From Selaginella moellendorffii (Eukaryota; Streptophyta; Lycopodiopsida; Selaginellales; Selaginellaceae): a stretch of DNA of 64,000 nucleotides. Positions within the stretch are counted from its first letter, which is position 1, and each line of letters starts with the position of its first letter. The DNA lies in contig NW_003314294.1 in NCBI RefSeq assembly GCF_000143415.4, positions 1,168,013 through 1,232,012 of the forward strand, given 5' to 3'. The notes beneath the pieces are model-generated. The model was not told where the DNA came from, did no database searches, and saw only the letters and a list, made by a program, of their open reading frames with translations. This document shows, piece after piece, positions 12,072 to 23,226 of the stretch. The position numbers and the translations under genes were made by a program.

Positions 12072-13010
12072 TGTGGAACCTGAGGTTCAGGGCCTTAAGC
12101 CACTGAACGAAGGAACGGTGCCAAGCTCCCAAGTATGGAACTAAGGAGTGATGGAACCGGTCCATAGAGCAATTCCTGAGCATATAGCCCAAGGAGCAAA
12201 GGGATAAAAGCCCGAAGCGACTTAGAATAGTTCTAGAGCAACTAACATTCTATTGCTAGGACTAGCACGCAAAACAGAGCCAAATGGAGTCTGGTGATAT
12301 TTTGGCATACTGGTGGCCTAACGTAAGGACATGGGTACTCCACTAGTTAGCATGGAATGGAACTTGGGTTTAGACCTAAGCCGAATGCAAAACAAAGACA
12401 GACACGCTATCCCTACTATACATTTGGAACCTCTCACAACCCCCCCCTCCCCCCCCCTGAGGAACATATGCTTTGGGCTTTCACCCCAAGCCTCCCTTGG
12501 GGCTTGGGGTATCAAGAGTTAGTCTTTGGGACAAGTTTAAAACTTATTAAATATGGAATGTTTTTAGATTATGAATTTGGACATGGGACGAACACCATTG
12601 TGTTCAAGTTAATCTCTACATTCCATAAATATGCCAAATGAGTAAATTTAGACACTTTCCATAAATAGCATATGGGACCGAAGTTTAGCAGACACGGTAA
12701 GCTATTATCTAGTGAATATTTAGGGACCAATCTCAATATTGCGGGGGTTCCTAACACTAGCAAGTGCAAGTCAATGAATGAGTTTCTCTAACCAAGTCAA
12801 GTATGTTTGACTAAATAGACACTTAGGAATTCCTTCTTTATGCTCATCTAGTCAAGTGCATATGCGAAGACCAGTTTCTCAACTAGCTTAGACGAAGGCT
12901 GATAACGGGTCCAGCAATACTAATCTCCTGCTATCATGGCAGTAAGGAAAGAATATCCAAAAGGACTAGCTGATAGGTAACTTTCGATACCCAAAGTCAC
13001 TTTCGCGACA
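12072..13010 (-). mobile_element. Diverged solo LTR of the chromovirus family
   Basis: Colinear with the LTR at 28,328-29,261. Shared blocks include the ATTTTGGCATACTGGTGGCC region, the CCACTAGTTAGCATGGAATG block, the poly-C tract near 12,440, TTGGACATGGGACGAACACC, and an end like TTTCGATACCCAAAGTCAC. It starts TGTGGAACC and ends CGCGACA. Strand follows the LTR sense of the related complete element. No matching flanking duplication was seen. It is clearly more diverged than the two copies at 15.1 and 28.3 kb. Confidence 0.7.
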
Positions 13011-14629
13011 GGCTATTATATATTAGAAATTTTGCACTAAATTAGTCTTAATTACACTAGATATAGCCAGAAAAGAAATGTCCTCCTGAAGAGATTGAGG
13101 ATTGATGACTCTTCACTATTCTGATACAAGTTGAATAGGGAAATTGAGGTAGATAAAATCAGAATGTTTACTAACAATATACCACATGTATCAGAAGATA
13201 CATTTTACTTATAGACCCAGATAGAAGTTGATTGATCCCCACTCTATGTAACTAGGCAAAAGTATAAGAAAGCAAAAACTAAACTATTTTATATGTCTAA
13301 CTAGTCCAACAAATGATAGATTTAATGAAATTGCTTAAATAATTTGATGAACTATTGAGTGAAATATTTGACAATATTTTGTTTAAGGTATATAGAAGTC
13401 TGACCTTTGGTACCTTTATTATTGTTAAAGAATGTGTGATAATACACTTAGATTACTTTGTATGTACATAGAATAAGCAAGACTTATATTTGTAAAGTTA
13501 CCTATACAAAAAGAAAATAGTGCAAGAATTCTTCCTAGATAGAGAGATAGTTTGCCTATCCGTGTTAGATGCAAATTCTAAGTATTATAACCTACCTTCT
13601 AGACAATTACTAGAATTTTATGCAATCTTAGGCAAAAAAATTATTGTGGGAATTTTAACGGTTCACAATAAAGTTTGGATACCCATATGCAAAAATACAC
13701 TAGCTAATAAACATTGGATCAATTTTGAATAGGGATTGGTAAGTAACAAAATTTTATGAAGTAAAAATCTCTTAACGTGCACCACATCTGAGCAAGATAA
13801 ATATGCAATAAAAAATAACATTTTATTACTCAAGAAATTTTAGTGACTCTTATATAAGAAGTATCTGTAAATTGGCCTATCAATCACTTTTAGAAGTAAG
13901 TACTTAATTTCCCAATTAATTTCGAAATGAGGCCAAATTTTCTCTAGAGGCTAAATGTATAAAGGGGAATACATTGCATATCAAAACTTTGTACCATTCA
14001 CTTCATGAATAAAGTATAATAACTAGACTTGCTATAATAACAACACCAATAGACTTTGAAATATATAGGTATAGATAAATAATTGATCTTACCTATAAAG
14101 CTTTAAAGGGCATAATCCTTATGCATAAAATTGTCATTGTCTATATCAAATAAGGTAATAGATATACAATATTTCCCTCGCAATTTGATGAGTGAAAGAA
14201 AGTGTAAAAAAAAGTATTCATAAGATCTAAAATGAGATTACAAAGCATTTGCTTGTGATATTCATGATCTTAACCTCCCTTTAAAATAAATTAAATCATT
14301 ACTCAACGAAGCTAAAGAAAAGCTTGAAAGAGAGCAAGTTAAAAACATATTAGATACACCTTAATGAATAGGAAATCAAAAATCCTAATACGACTTTTAT
14401 GGTCATCCAAAATATGTGAATCTGTATGCTACTCCTCTTTGGCAACATCGGCACCCTCTAATTTAGCTAAAAGTAGTGGAACACAAAACAGCTAGTTAAA
14501 TTTATAACCTTACCCTTTGATGATAATCTAGGTTCCTTTATGAACCAAATACCTATTTTGCCTATATTAGTTGTAAAATAGAGTATTTTCTATTGAATTG
14601 TATTGAGTATGATGGCAATTGTAAAAACA
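13011..14629. other. AT-rich degraded repeat sequence
   Basis: No supported gene. A 70-codon open stretch at 13,520-13,732 stands out from the stop-rich surroundings but has no motif I can name. It may belong to the 5' region of the outer gag element. Confidence 0.35.
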
Positions 14630-15094
14630 GCAATAGGCACTATCATTACATTTCCATCCTTTTCTAGAATCAAATGAGAAGACCCACAACTATATATTGA
14701 ACAATACATAAAAACAATCAAGTTTAATCAAATAGATGGGTAGGAAAAGAATATTTTTCCCTTTATGCTAAAAAACAAAGCCAAAGATTGGTATAATGAC
14801 AATGATGTTAAAAAGTTTCACACATTTGATGAGTAGAGAAAGTTTTTCCTTAAAGTTTTTTCTATGGAAACAAACTTAGGAGAAAACTATAATGAGTTGC
14901 AAAAGTTTCATTAAGAAAAATTTGAGACAATCGAGGAATATATAACTTAATTTAACAAGTGTTATAAACATTGTAAAAATTTAGTGTCAGGCAAAATGCA
15001 CTTAAGCCTATACATATAAGGCCTTAAGAAAATTTATTGTGAACATAAGATAAAAAGAGTTTATGCAAATTTTGATAACTCAAAAAAAACCATA
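14630..15094 (+). mobile_element. Outer retroelement: first half of a decayed gag gene
   Basis: Reading through stops, the frame gives a classic Retrotrans_gag pattern: FPSFSRIK, DPQLYIEQYIKTIKFNQID, then FPFMLKNKAKDWYNDND, then a helix-rich part with ENYNELQKFH and EEYIT-FNKCYKH. Several CAA/CAG-type codons have become stops, indicating age. The frame is cut at 15,094 by the inserted chromovirus LTR and resumes at 29,262, where the zinc knuckles of the same gag are found. Confidence 0.65.
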
Positions 15095-15782
15095 TGTAGC
15101 GCACTTGAATTTGGAGCCAAACTCCAAGCCTGTTGCACTATGAATGAGGGTCCGGTACAATCCCACGAGCACTAGCTCCCCGTATCCAACACCTACATGC
15201 AAAATAGTGTCAGATAAAGTCTGGCACAATTTTGGCATATCGGTGGCCTAACGCGAGGAGGAGGGTACTCCACCGACTAGAGCAGCATGGAGCTTGGGCT
15301 TAGACTCAAGCCGGATGCAGAACAAGGAGCGACACAGCCCAGCGGGAGCCAAACTAATGTCTCAGGTGGTCAAATATGCATTCCAACCATTATCCCTACT
15401 ATACATTTGGAAACCCCCACAGCCCCCCCCCCCCCCCTTGAGGGACACACACTTTGGGCTTTCACCCCAAGCCTCCCTTAGTACCAGGAGTTAGTCTCTA
15501 GGACAAGCTCGAAACTTACAAAATATGGAATGTCCTTAGATTGCGAATTTGGACATGGGACGAACACCATTGTGTTCAGGCCGACCTCTACATTCTGTAG
15601 ATATGCCAAATGAGCGAATCTAAACACTTTCCATAAATAGCATATGGGACCAAAATGAGACCAACACTAAGGGCATGATAGCGAGGGTGTTTGGTAGACA
15701 CGGTAAATTATCATTCAGCGATATTGAGGGACTAGTCTCAATATGCGGGGGTTCTTGATACTAGTAAGTGCAAGCCAATGAC
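15095..15782 (-). repeat. 3' LTR of the chromovirus, outer part
   Basis: Begins TGTAGCGCACTTG and is colinear with the 5' LTR up to GCAAGCCAATGAC, where the sequence switches to the inserted DNA element. It includes the poly-C tract near 15,421-15,437 and the TTTGGACATGGGACGAACAC block. Confidence 0.8.
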
Positions 15783-15978
15783 AAAAGCATTTTCAATGTT
15801 TTCAATTATGGTTTTTGATTTTTGCAGGACCAGCTTAGTAATCTATTTGCATCTCGTCATGTTTATAGCTAGCTTTCGTTTGTCCCCTTCGCTAGCCTGA
15901 GATACATCTGCTCGGCATCTGCCTCTTACAGCATTTGCCCAGAAAGGGCATCTTTCTTCACACAGCATTTGCCACATG

Positions 15979-16004
15979 TTTAGGGTTTAGGGTTTAGGGT
16001 TTAG
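15979..16004 (+). repeat. Short interstitial plant telomere-type repeat
   Basis: Three complete TTTAGGG units plus TTTAG in tandem, inside the left part of the DNA insert and upstream of its gene. Confidence 0.85.
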
Positions 16005-16179
16005 CAATTCAGTAGCTTGATAAACATGCAAATACAGAACTTGATGCAAAATCCTATGATATGTCACAATGCCCCTAGGACCATAAATACATTTCAATAG
16101 AGAGGGTCCTTTCATTTCATAACTCATTACGTAAATCTTGGTGAAACCAGAGTTAGTGAAGTTAGTTTTTTGTGATCCC

Positions 16180-16410
16180 GCATCTGATTGTGATGTCCCT
16201 TTGCAGTGTCGATGGAAAGGTCAATGCACACCAAACTGTAAAATCTTGGAGCAAAATAACAGTCGGATCTATGGCAAATGCCCTTGAAACATTGTAAGGC
16301 TCGTGTGGTCTCATGTGGTGTCCGATCGAGATGTTTCTTTGCAGGGTCATCAAGAAAGACATTGTATACCATTCTGTAAAATCTAGTTGCGATCTAATGG
16401 TTGGATCTCC
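16180..16410 (+). repeat. Imperfect direct duplication of about 90-100 bp
   Basis: 16,187-16,270 and 16,317-16,408 align along their length. Shared landmarks are GATGT followed by CTTTGCAG, then a CATTGTATACCATTCTGTAAA-like block (CACACCAAACTGTAAAATCT in the first copy), and a closing GGATCT. It lies upstream of the gene in the DNA insert. Confidence 0.6.
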
Positions 16411-16476
16411 AGAAAACTCAAAAAAATTTCGCATGTGTCAGAATATTCTAGGAATATACTCCTATGTGCCCCTGAA

Positions 16477-19400
16477 AATGGCATGCGGCCCCATGCCATT
16501 CAAGAGATAACGCCAGATGACGCCGACCATTTTTTGGTGCATTTTTTGGGATTTTTTGTATACTATTCTTTATTTAGCTGAATATCTGGCATTTTTGGAA
16601 ATACAAGATGCTTTGGAATATCCAATCATGCATGGTATAAATATAGTGAGGGTATTAAATGATATCCCAATCATGATCTTTCTTTTGGATTTCGCGTGCA
16701 TGCAGTCCGAGGAATGATGACGTTGCGGATTTCTTTTGGATTTCACGTGTATGCATGCGCGCGGCGATCCAGAAATTAATGGTGGCGCCCAAATCCGAGG
16801 AATGATGACGTGGCGGGATTACCAACCGTCGTAACATTTCGCGCGTGTGAGGTTAGGTTTTGCATTTTGCTTCGTACTCGCGCTCGCATCGCGATCACGC
16901 TCACATTCGCGCTTATCTACCTTCTCTACAGGTTTCTCGTGTGCATCAGCGTCCACTCGCGCTTGCATCACACTCGCGCTCGCATCGCGCTCGTGTGCAT
17001 CGGCGTCCACTTAAGGACACACCTAGTTTGTAACTTCGCCGCCAACTCCGCCGCCCACTCCGCCACCCACACGCAGCCCACTTGGTGTCCCGGGAGATTT
17101 CAGCGCCACTCTCAAACTGTAAGTGGCAGAGTAGCCTTGCTGCTACGATCCGCTGCACACACAGTGCACATTCGCCAGCGAGTCCGGCCTCGATTGTCAC
17201 GCCTCCATTCAGCTTCAAATGGTAAGTCTTTTAGGCCAAGTAGAAAATGGCATGAGGCCACATGCCATTCAGTAGCAACATTGGCATGCACCGATTGGGC
17301 TCTCGAGTGCAGTCCGGTTACAGATGGCGTGTAGCCTCACGCCATCTTAGGATGCAGCCTCAAGACATCTAATGCAGTGGTGAATGGCGTGTGGCCTCAC
17401 GTTATTTCCAGCTGCTAGCTTTTCATCTATCAGCTCTAATTGTTGTGCATTTCTGAACAGGCGAGGAATTGCGTTCTTCTTCTAGCCACTGTCAATGTGG
17501 ATGCAGAGAAGGGGGAGGAGCTCACTAGTTGGACTTTCGGGATGGAAGGCGAGGATCTGAGGCTGTACAACACAGATGGTGGGAGAAAAGAATGCATGGG
17601 GATCCTCATCCAAGTGACAGACACTCCATGCAGTTCCATGCAAGAATATGGACTGGCACTTGTGGTAGAGACAGCGTCCGCCTTCAAGATCCACCTTGCA
17701 CATCCTAGCAGCTTCTCGGAGGGGGGTAGCGGCTATGAGGAATTCCTAGAGGGAGCTAGGGAGAGGTTGTCCAGGAGGCCCACAATTTCAAAGACGCTAC
17801 AGGTCTATGAAGATCACATGGAATCCACGGACCTCACCTACGGTGATGTTCAAAAACTATATTCCAACATTGAGCCATTGAGAGTGCCTCCAGTTCGTGA
17901 AGCGAAGGGGAAGGGGGTCGATCTGGAAACTACCCCGAAGCAGAAAAGGGTGGTCAAGCTCAAGCCGACGTCTGACTTTGCTGCTCCAAAAAAGAAGCTA
18001 CTCGGTGATGCCATTGCCTTGGGTTCGAACACTACACCCACCAAAAAGAAGAGCCGCAAAGAGCAGAAAGAGCAAGAAGAGGCAGCAAAAATCGTCGCAG
18101 ATAATAGTACTTGTTACTATTCCAACAAAGTATATACAATCGACGTGAGCCGTATCGACATCCAAAGCATACAACCACAGGCTAGTATCTGATGAGTGGG
18201 TGGAGAAACTGAAGCAGAAGATGCTGGCAAGTCCAGTAACACCCGACATCGCAGACGTGATCCCCTACTACCGAACAATGAAGGGCGAGACGAGGTTTCC
18301 AGACTTGATCAATAGGAAGGTGTTGGACGATCAGAACATCCGGTTCTATGCCGTCTCCGGGCAGCATTCTAGCTTGGCGATGCAAGAGATAGTTGTGGAT
18401 ATTATGGTGGGCGAGGAGGTGAAGAAAGTCTTCAAGACAAGAGTTGTCCGCCTGATAAAAGGCAACTCGCCCCTCCGATCTATCATATACATCTCCCACG
18501 CACAGAATGTCAAGCAAGAAACGTGCTACAAATCGGGTCTGCACGAGACATTGGCACGAACACAGAAGCTCTGGGTTGAACTGAAGAAGCCACAAAAACC
18601 AGGACAAGGACGTGCACTAGCAACTAGCGCTTGGCAGGTAAGCCTCGTTGCATGTGGCATAGCATGTGGCCTCACGCCATTTCCATTGCAGGAATTCTCG
18701 AGTCTTCTCTCGAAAACATTGGGGGTCAATGACACACTCAGCATCCATAACATTCTACTCGCGACAAAAGTTGTTTTTGACAAATGGGTAGATGTGCTGA
18801 GGAGGTACCATGACGGGGAGTTGCTAAACTCAATGGGTGTGGAGGACGGCCGGAAGCCCAATGATTTGAAGCTCAACGCCTTGCGTTTCTCGCGGTCTTT
18901 AGACGACGACGACCTTCTGACAGTGGCTAATGCTCTTCTACGTGGTGAGGTAGTCTTCAACAAGACCAAAATGACTCCCGGCCATATTGTGACATACGAG
19001 GACTTGTGCACGACTCTGAGAGCTCGTGCGCTATTGAAGGATTGGATCTTCGAGCAAGTGGCTGTGGAGAGGGTGAGCATTGACACCATGCAAGAGATGA
19101 TGGAAGCGCTGGAGTTGTCAAATGAAGACATCGACGAGTACGTGAAGGGGGCCCCCAAGTTCATCGATCTACTGCGGGATGCCACGAAAAGTAAAGCTGA
19201 GAAGTTGGATCAGTATCCAAATTTCATTAAGAGGGATGTCGACCGCCGACTTCAGAAACAGCTCGACCCCGCAGCAGAGGCCTATCGAGAACCTTACCGG
19301 GTATACGTGAATTCGGATGAGGATCAAAGGTGGAGGAGCATCGTTTCCCGCGGAGATGAGCAGGTCAAGAACATCTTTTGTGTGATGGACTTCACAAACG

Positions 19401-22400
19401 AGGAGATCACTCATGCAGACGAAGTCAGCTCCATCATTGACTTAATGGTGGGACTTGCGGAGGTGGAATCTTCAGTCCACTATATGATCTACGACTCCGA
19501 ATCCTATCACAAGTTCTGGAAAGCCTTGAACGAGGTGAAGGCTCGGTTGAAAGGCAAGGAGATGCGGGAGATCCATGGGATAATGGCTAAGAAGAAGATA
19601 CCGACGAATGTCCTCACACTCGCCCTTGTTATTGGTCCTGCAGCAGAGTGGGACTGGAGTGACTTCCCAGCTTCGTTCGACAAGGCCGATCGAATTGATC
19701 TGAGGGAGGTCAATTTACCCGTGCCTGAGGAACTGAAGACGGCTATGGAGCTTTCGAATCCAAAGAAAGCTCCAGGTGCAGCATGGAAAATGCTCAGCTG
19801 GGTCTTCAACGCAATAGCGGGTGGGTCACCTGCTTCTGACTCCAAGGGCAAATGCATTGTCGAGTACAACTGCGGCGGACTATTCTTTCGAGCCGCACTA
19901 CTCAAGGGTGTCCCGTGTGTTGCGGTGACAAACTCCATTGAAGAGGTGACTTCAATGGAGCATATAATTACAGTTGCCAAAGAAAAACAGTATCTTCTCT
20001 GCGAACCTGGTGAGTACGCACTTTAAGTTTAAATGTTATCTCACAAGCTCTGTATGCAAGAGCGTGGCCACCCCCAGATGCTGAAACGGCGTTAACAGCT
20101 ACTGTTGAAGATACCCATGTTGGGCCGAGCTCACAACCTGCACAAGGTAAGGTCACGTGAGGCCTCACGCCATTTTGATTATAGATCATTGTGAATATTT
20201 AGACACGAGGACTGAAAAGCGCACTGGTGGCGCGTCGAAGAAGGACAAACAGACAAGCAATAGGAAAAAAGGAGGTACAAATTATATTTGCAATGGCGTG
20301 TGGTCTCATGCCATTCCTTGCAGGAGACACTTCTTCAAAGGCAAAACAGGCAAGCACCAGCCAAGCTCAAACTGACAGTGGTCATAAAAAGCGAAAGCAT
20401 GTTGGACAGTCGTCGGGATCAGAGGCATTTGATTCGAAAAGGAAGAAGGGCAACGAAAAGATGATAGGTAATGCCTCGCGGTTATGGCGTGTGTGCTCAT
20501 GCCATTCATTGCAGATCAAGGGCTGAGTGAAAGCAGCCAGTCACCACCTCCTGACTCAGATTCCTATGGCGGACTCCCCTTCCCTAATCTCAATGGAGAG
20601 GTACAATGGATGAGGGATACTTTTCAAGTCAGGGCCACGTTTTTCTCATCTCGTTGTCTTCAAAGGGTGCAAGAACGTGCAGAAACCATGTTAAGACAGT
20701 CGGGTGAGGATACGGTCCTAGGTCACGCACTAAAACAGGCTATGGATGTCTTGTATTTTGAGATGAAGACTCGGCCAGATGATTTTCCCAAGATGGTCCT
20801 GGAAGAACAAGCCATCCAGCTTGAGCGACCTATGGAAGAAATGCAGGAGGGGGATGAAGAGCCAGAGAAAGATAATGAGCAGGAAGAGCAGAAGGACGAA
20901 GAGGAGGACAAAGAAGAGGAGGATGAAGAAGAGGAGGACGAAGAGGACTTGGATGGTCCTCACAATGGTGACGATCACAATAACGACAACGACGACAATG
21001 ACGACGATGGCCAGCCTGAGGTGGCCAAAGAGCAGCGGAGGAAGGTCATACAAGACAAACCATCAGGTAAATAATAGTACATCCATTCCTAACCTTTTAC
21101 TATTTCTAACATTGTCCATGTAGGTTGCAAGCAAATGGTAAGTAGAGATTATTCAGTTGAATTAAGATACAAACTCTAGCCTTTAGTGTCGAGGAAGGAT
21201 AGTGCCAAGCAAGGGTCGAAACGTATGTCCAATCCTTCAGAATCAGCAGTGCGCCCAAGTGATATCGGTCCTAGTTCCTCAATAGCAGTTGATGGTAAAT
21301 ACAGTATAGTCGATTCAATGTGCTAATGAGTTTGTTTTTAGTAGTCAGTAGAGAAGATACCATCTCAATCGAAGGGAGATATTTGGACATGCATATGGAT
21401 CCGCTAGTGGACTCTACTTGCCTGCAAGAGTCATTAGAGCTGGTGGAGGCTACTATCCATATCAACGCCAAACAAGCTGACCACGCTCCACTTGATGCTG
21501 CCCATACCACTGAGTCAATCTTGTCCACATATTCAACTGACGGTGACCAGGCGCCATTGGACCCGCATGAGGCTGCCGAGCTGGTCGTATCCTCATTTCC
21601 AACGGACTCAACGTGTGCCCAATCGTCTGACTACACGCCGTTAGAACCTCCCTACACCGCCCCTGCTGCCTGTTCGGTCATGTCCACTTTGCCAACGGAG
21701 GCACCAGCTGAAATGGCGTGTGATCACACGCCATCGGAACCACCCCATGCCACTGTTGAGCTAGTTGTACCAGAGTCTACAGCTGAAATGGCATGTGCCC
21801 ACACGCCATCAGATGCGATTGACCCCACATTGCAGAGGAGAGTATTTCCACCCTTCACGTTTCCTCGACCAAAACCCTCTCAACGACCATTGGGAGCACT
21901 ATTCGCTAATATTGTAGATGGTAAAATTGACTTGTACCATTTTTTATGCTGACACATTTCATTTCAGAGTCACGGCGAAGGTACTGTATCGTTTTTTATC
22001 TGAACGGTGTCCTTTTCTCCCATGAGCGTGGCTCGTCCTCGAATGTCACTGCACCCTCCAAAGCCTGCGGTCGCAAGTTGGTCAAAAGAGACAGATTCAC
22101 ATTAATCACACGGGAGAAACTGCGGGATCTAATAATGACCATGCGACACTTAAAACAGAGGGCCGGGTTCAATTTGCAATTGGGAGTTTGGACATCCATG
22201 ATGCGCCACAATGCATTAACGTTGCTACAGATGATGCACGATCAGACGCGAGTAATATTACCATTTGACTTTCTCCTAACGCAGGAGGATTGCTTGACTA
22301 TGATCCATGTGAGGGGTAGCAAGCCCATCTTCATCAAGCCAGAGGCTATAGTGATGAACCGGACTGCTAGGTTAAGTGAAATCCTCATCATCGATGACTC

Positions 22401-23179
22401 GCCGATTAAAATTGCAGCGAACACGCACACATATGCAGTGCACCCCATCTCTTGCAGTATGGAAACTAGGGAGAAGAAACCGTATGTTCTGGGGGACCTT
22501 GCAAAACGGCTTGGAGCGATGGTGATAGAGAACCGGCCAGTCTAAGAGGTGGCTGCAGAAATCAACCAAATGGCAGATGAAACGGTATATCAGAAGCCAT
22601 TTGATCGGACAGACACCAGTCATCATTTATAGCATGTATATTGTCTAGCCAAGCACTATCCGCATCTCCATAATCTGCTCAACCGGATGGGTTTTTCGAC
22701 CACTGAACATGAGCGTGGACGTATTAGAGAAGAGATGGCATTACTATTGGGTTTAAATCCTGATAGTGTGGAGAGTGATGAAATTCTAAGATTATTGTAT
22801 AGGCATTGGAGGCAAAAAATAACAGTCTGAGATGGCATGTATTTATTTATAAATGTAACTTATTATGGCATGGGGTTCCATGCCATTGTATTAATATTAA
22901 AAGACAATTCTTTGAGAGGATTTGCATTATACTAGAAGTGTTACAGCATGTTATTGGAAGTCTACGAAGTTGTTTTATTAATAAGGGGAAAGTAAAGATT
23001 GAATGGGGATTTGGGCTCCACCTAGACTCAGAGCAACTGAGCCAATATTAAAAGGATGGAAAGAAATTGGACGACGATGACAAGGAGAAGAGAGAGGTGA
23101 AGCAGTGGCAGGGGGAGGAGAAGTGATTGAGTAGACATTTCCTTGTTTAAAATAAAATGGCATGTGCCTCAATGCAGTT
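16477..23179. repeat. Dispersed 24-bp palindrome, half-site AATGGCRTGTGG
   Basis: Copies near the consensus AATGGCRTGTGG + CCTCACGCCATT lie at 16,477-16,500; 17,246-17,269; 17,323-17,346; 17,383-17,406; 18,658-18,681; 20,151-20,174; 20,292-20,315; 20,483-20,506; 21,712-21,735; 21,787-21,810; 22,864-22,887; and a half copy at 23,156-23,179. Two more lie in the small element at 30,560-30,583 and 30,734-30,757. The outer ATGGC/GCCAT arms are the best conserved part; the centre varies. Seven copies are in introns of the 17.2-22.8 kb gene, two in an exon, the rest in flanks. None was noticed elsewhere in the window. Confidence 0.85.
17219..22830 (+). pseudogene. Large spliced gene: ParB-like, methyltransferase-like and FCP1/NIF-like regions, decayed
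   Basis: Exons: 17,219-17,221 (ATG only), 17,461-18,637, 18,692-20,009, 20,078-20,146, 20,185-20,274, 20,324-20,467, 20,515-21,066, 21,124-21,137, 21,180-21,294, 21,342-21,920, 21,968-22,545. Nearly all late introns are phase 1, and each junction keeps frame. The product is about 1,545 residues. A ParB-like segment (VSRIDIQSIQPQ ... DEWVEKL ... FYAVSGQHSSLAMQE) lies at residues about 230-300. A region near 748-800 (NPKKAP ... VEYNCGGLFFRAALLKGVPC) resembles the HPTQKP and FxGxG parts of beta-class N6/N4 DNA methyltransferases. Basic and acidic linkers follow. The end, from about 1,355, is FCP1/NIF-like (VWTSMMRHNA, ILIIDDSP) but reads FYLNGVL where DxDGT is expected. Breaks: a +1 shift near 18,181 and stops at 22,543 (TAA) and 22,630 (TAG), with coding-like sequence continuing to TGA 22,830. 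Domain calls are inference; splicing logic is observed. Confidence 0.6.
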
Positions 23180-23226
23180 GAATTTTGTTATATTTATATA
23201 CTATATAAAGGTTTGGAAACCTTATT

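Noticed and set aside
13520-13732. 70-codon open stretch in AT-rich DNA, possibly a viral or retroelement protein
   Set aside because: No motif can be named; a pararetrovirus origin was considered but there is no movement, coat or polymerase signature nearby.
16810-17334. 174-codon open stretch upstream of the ParB-like gene
   Set aside because: Composition reflects a CG-rich repeat leader (CTCGCGCT, GCATCGCG words); it crosses the likely ATG exon and intron 1 and shows no domain.
20868-21020. Asp/Glu-rich run as a separate acidic protein gene
   Set aside because: It is inside one exon (20,515-21,066) of the large gene, in frame with both neighbours.
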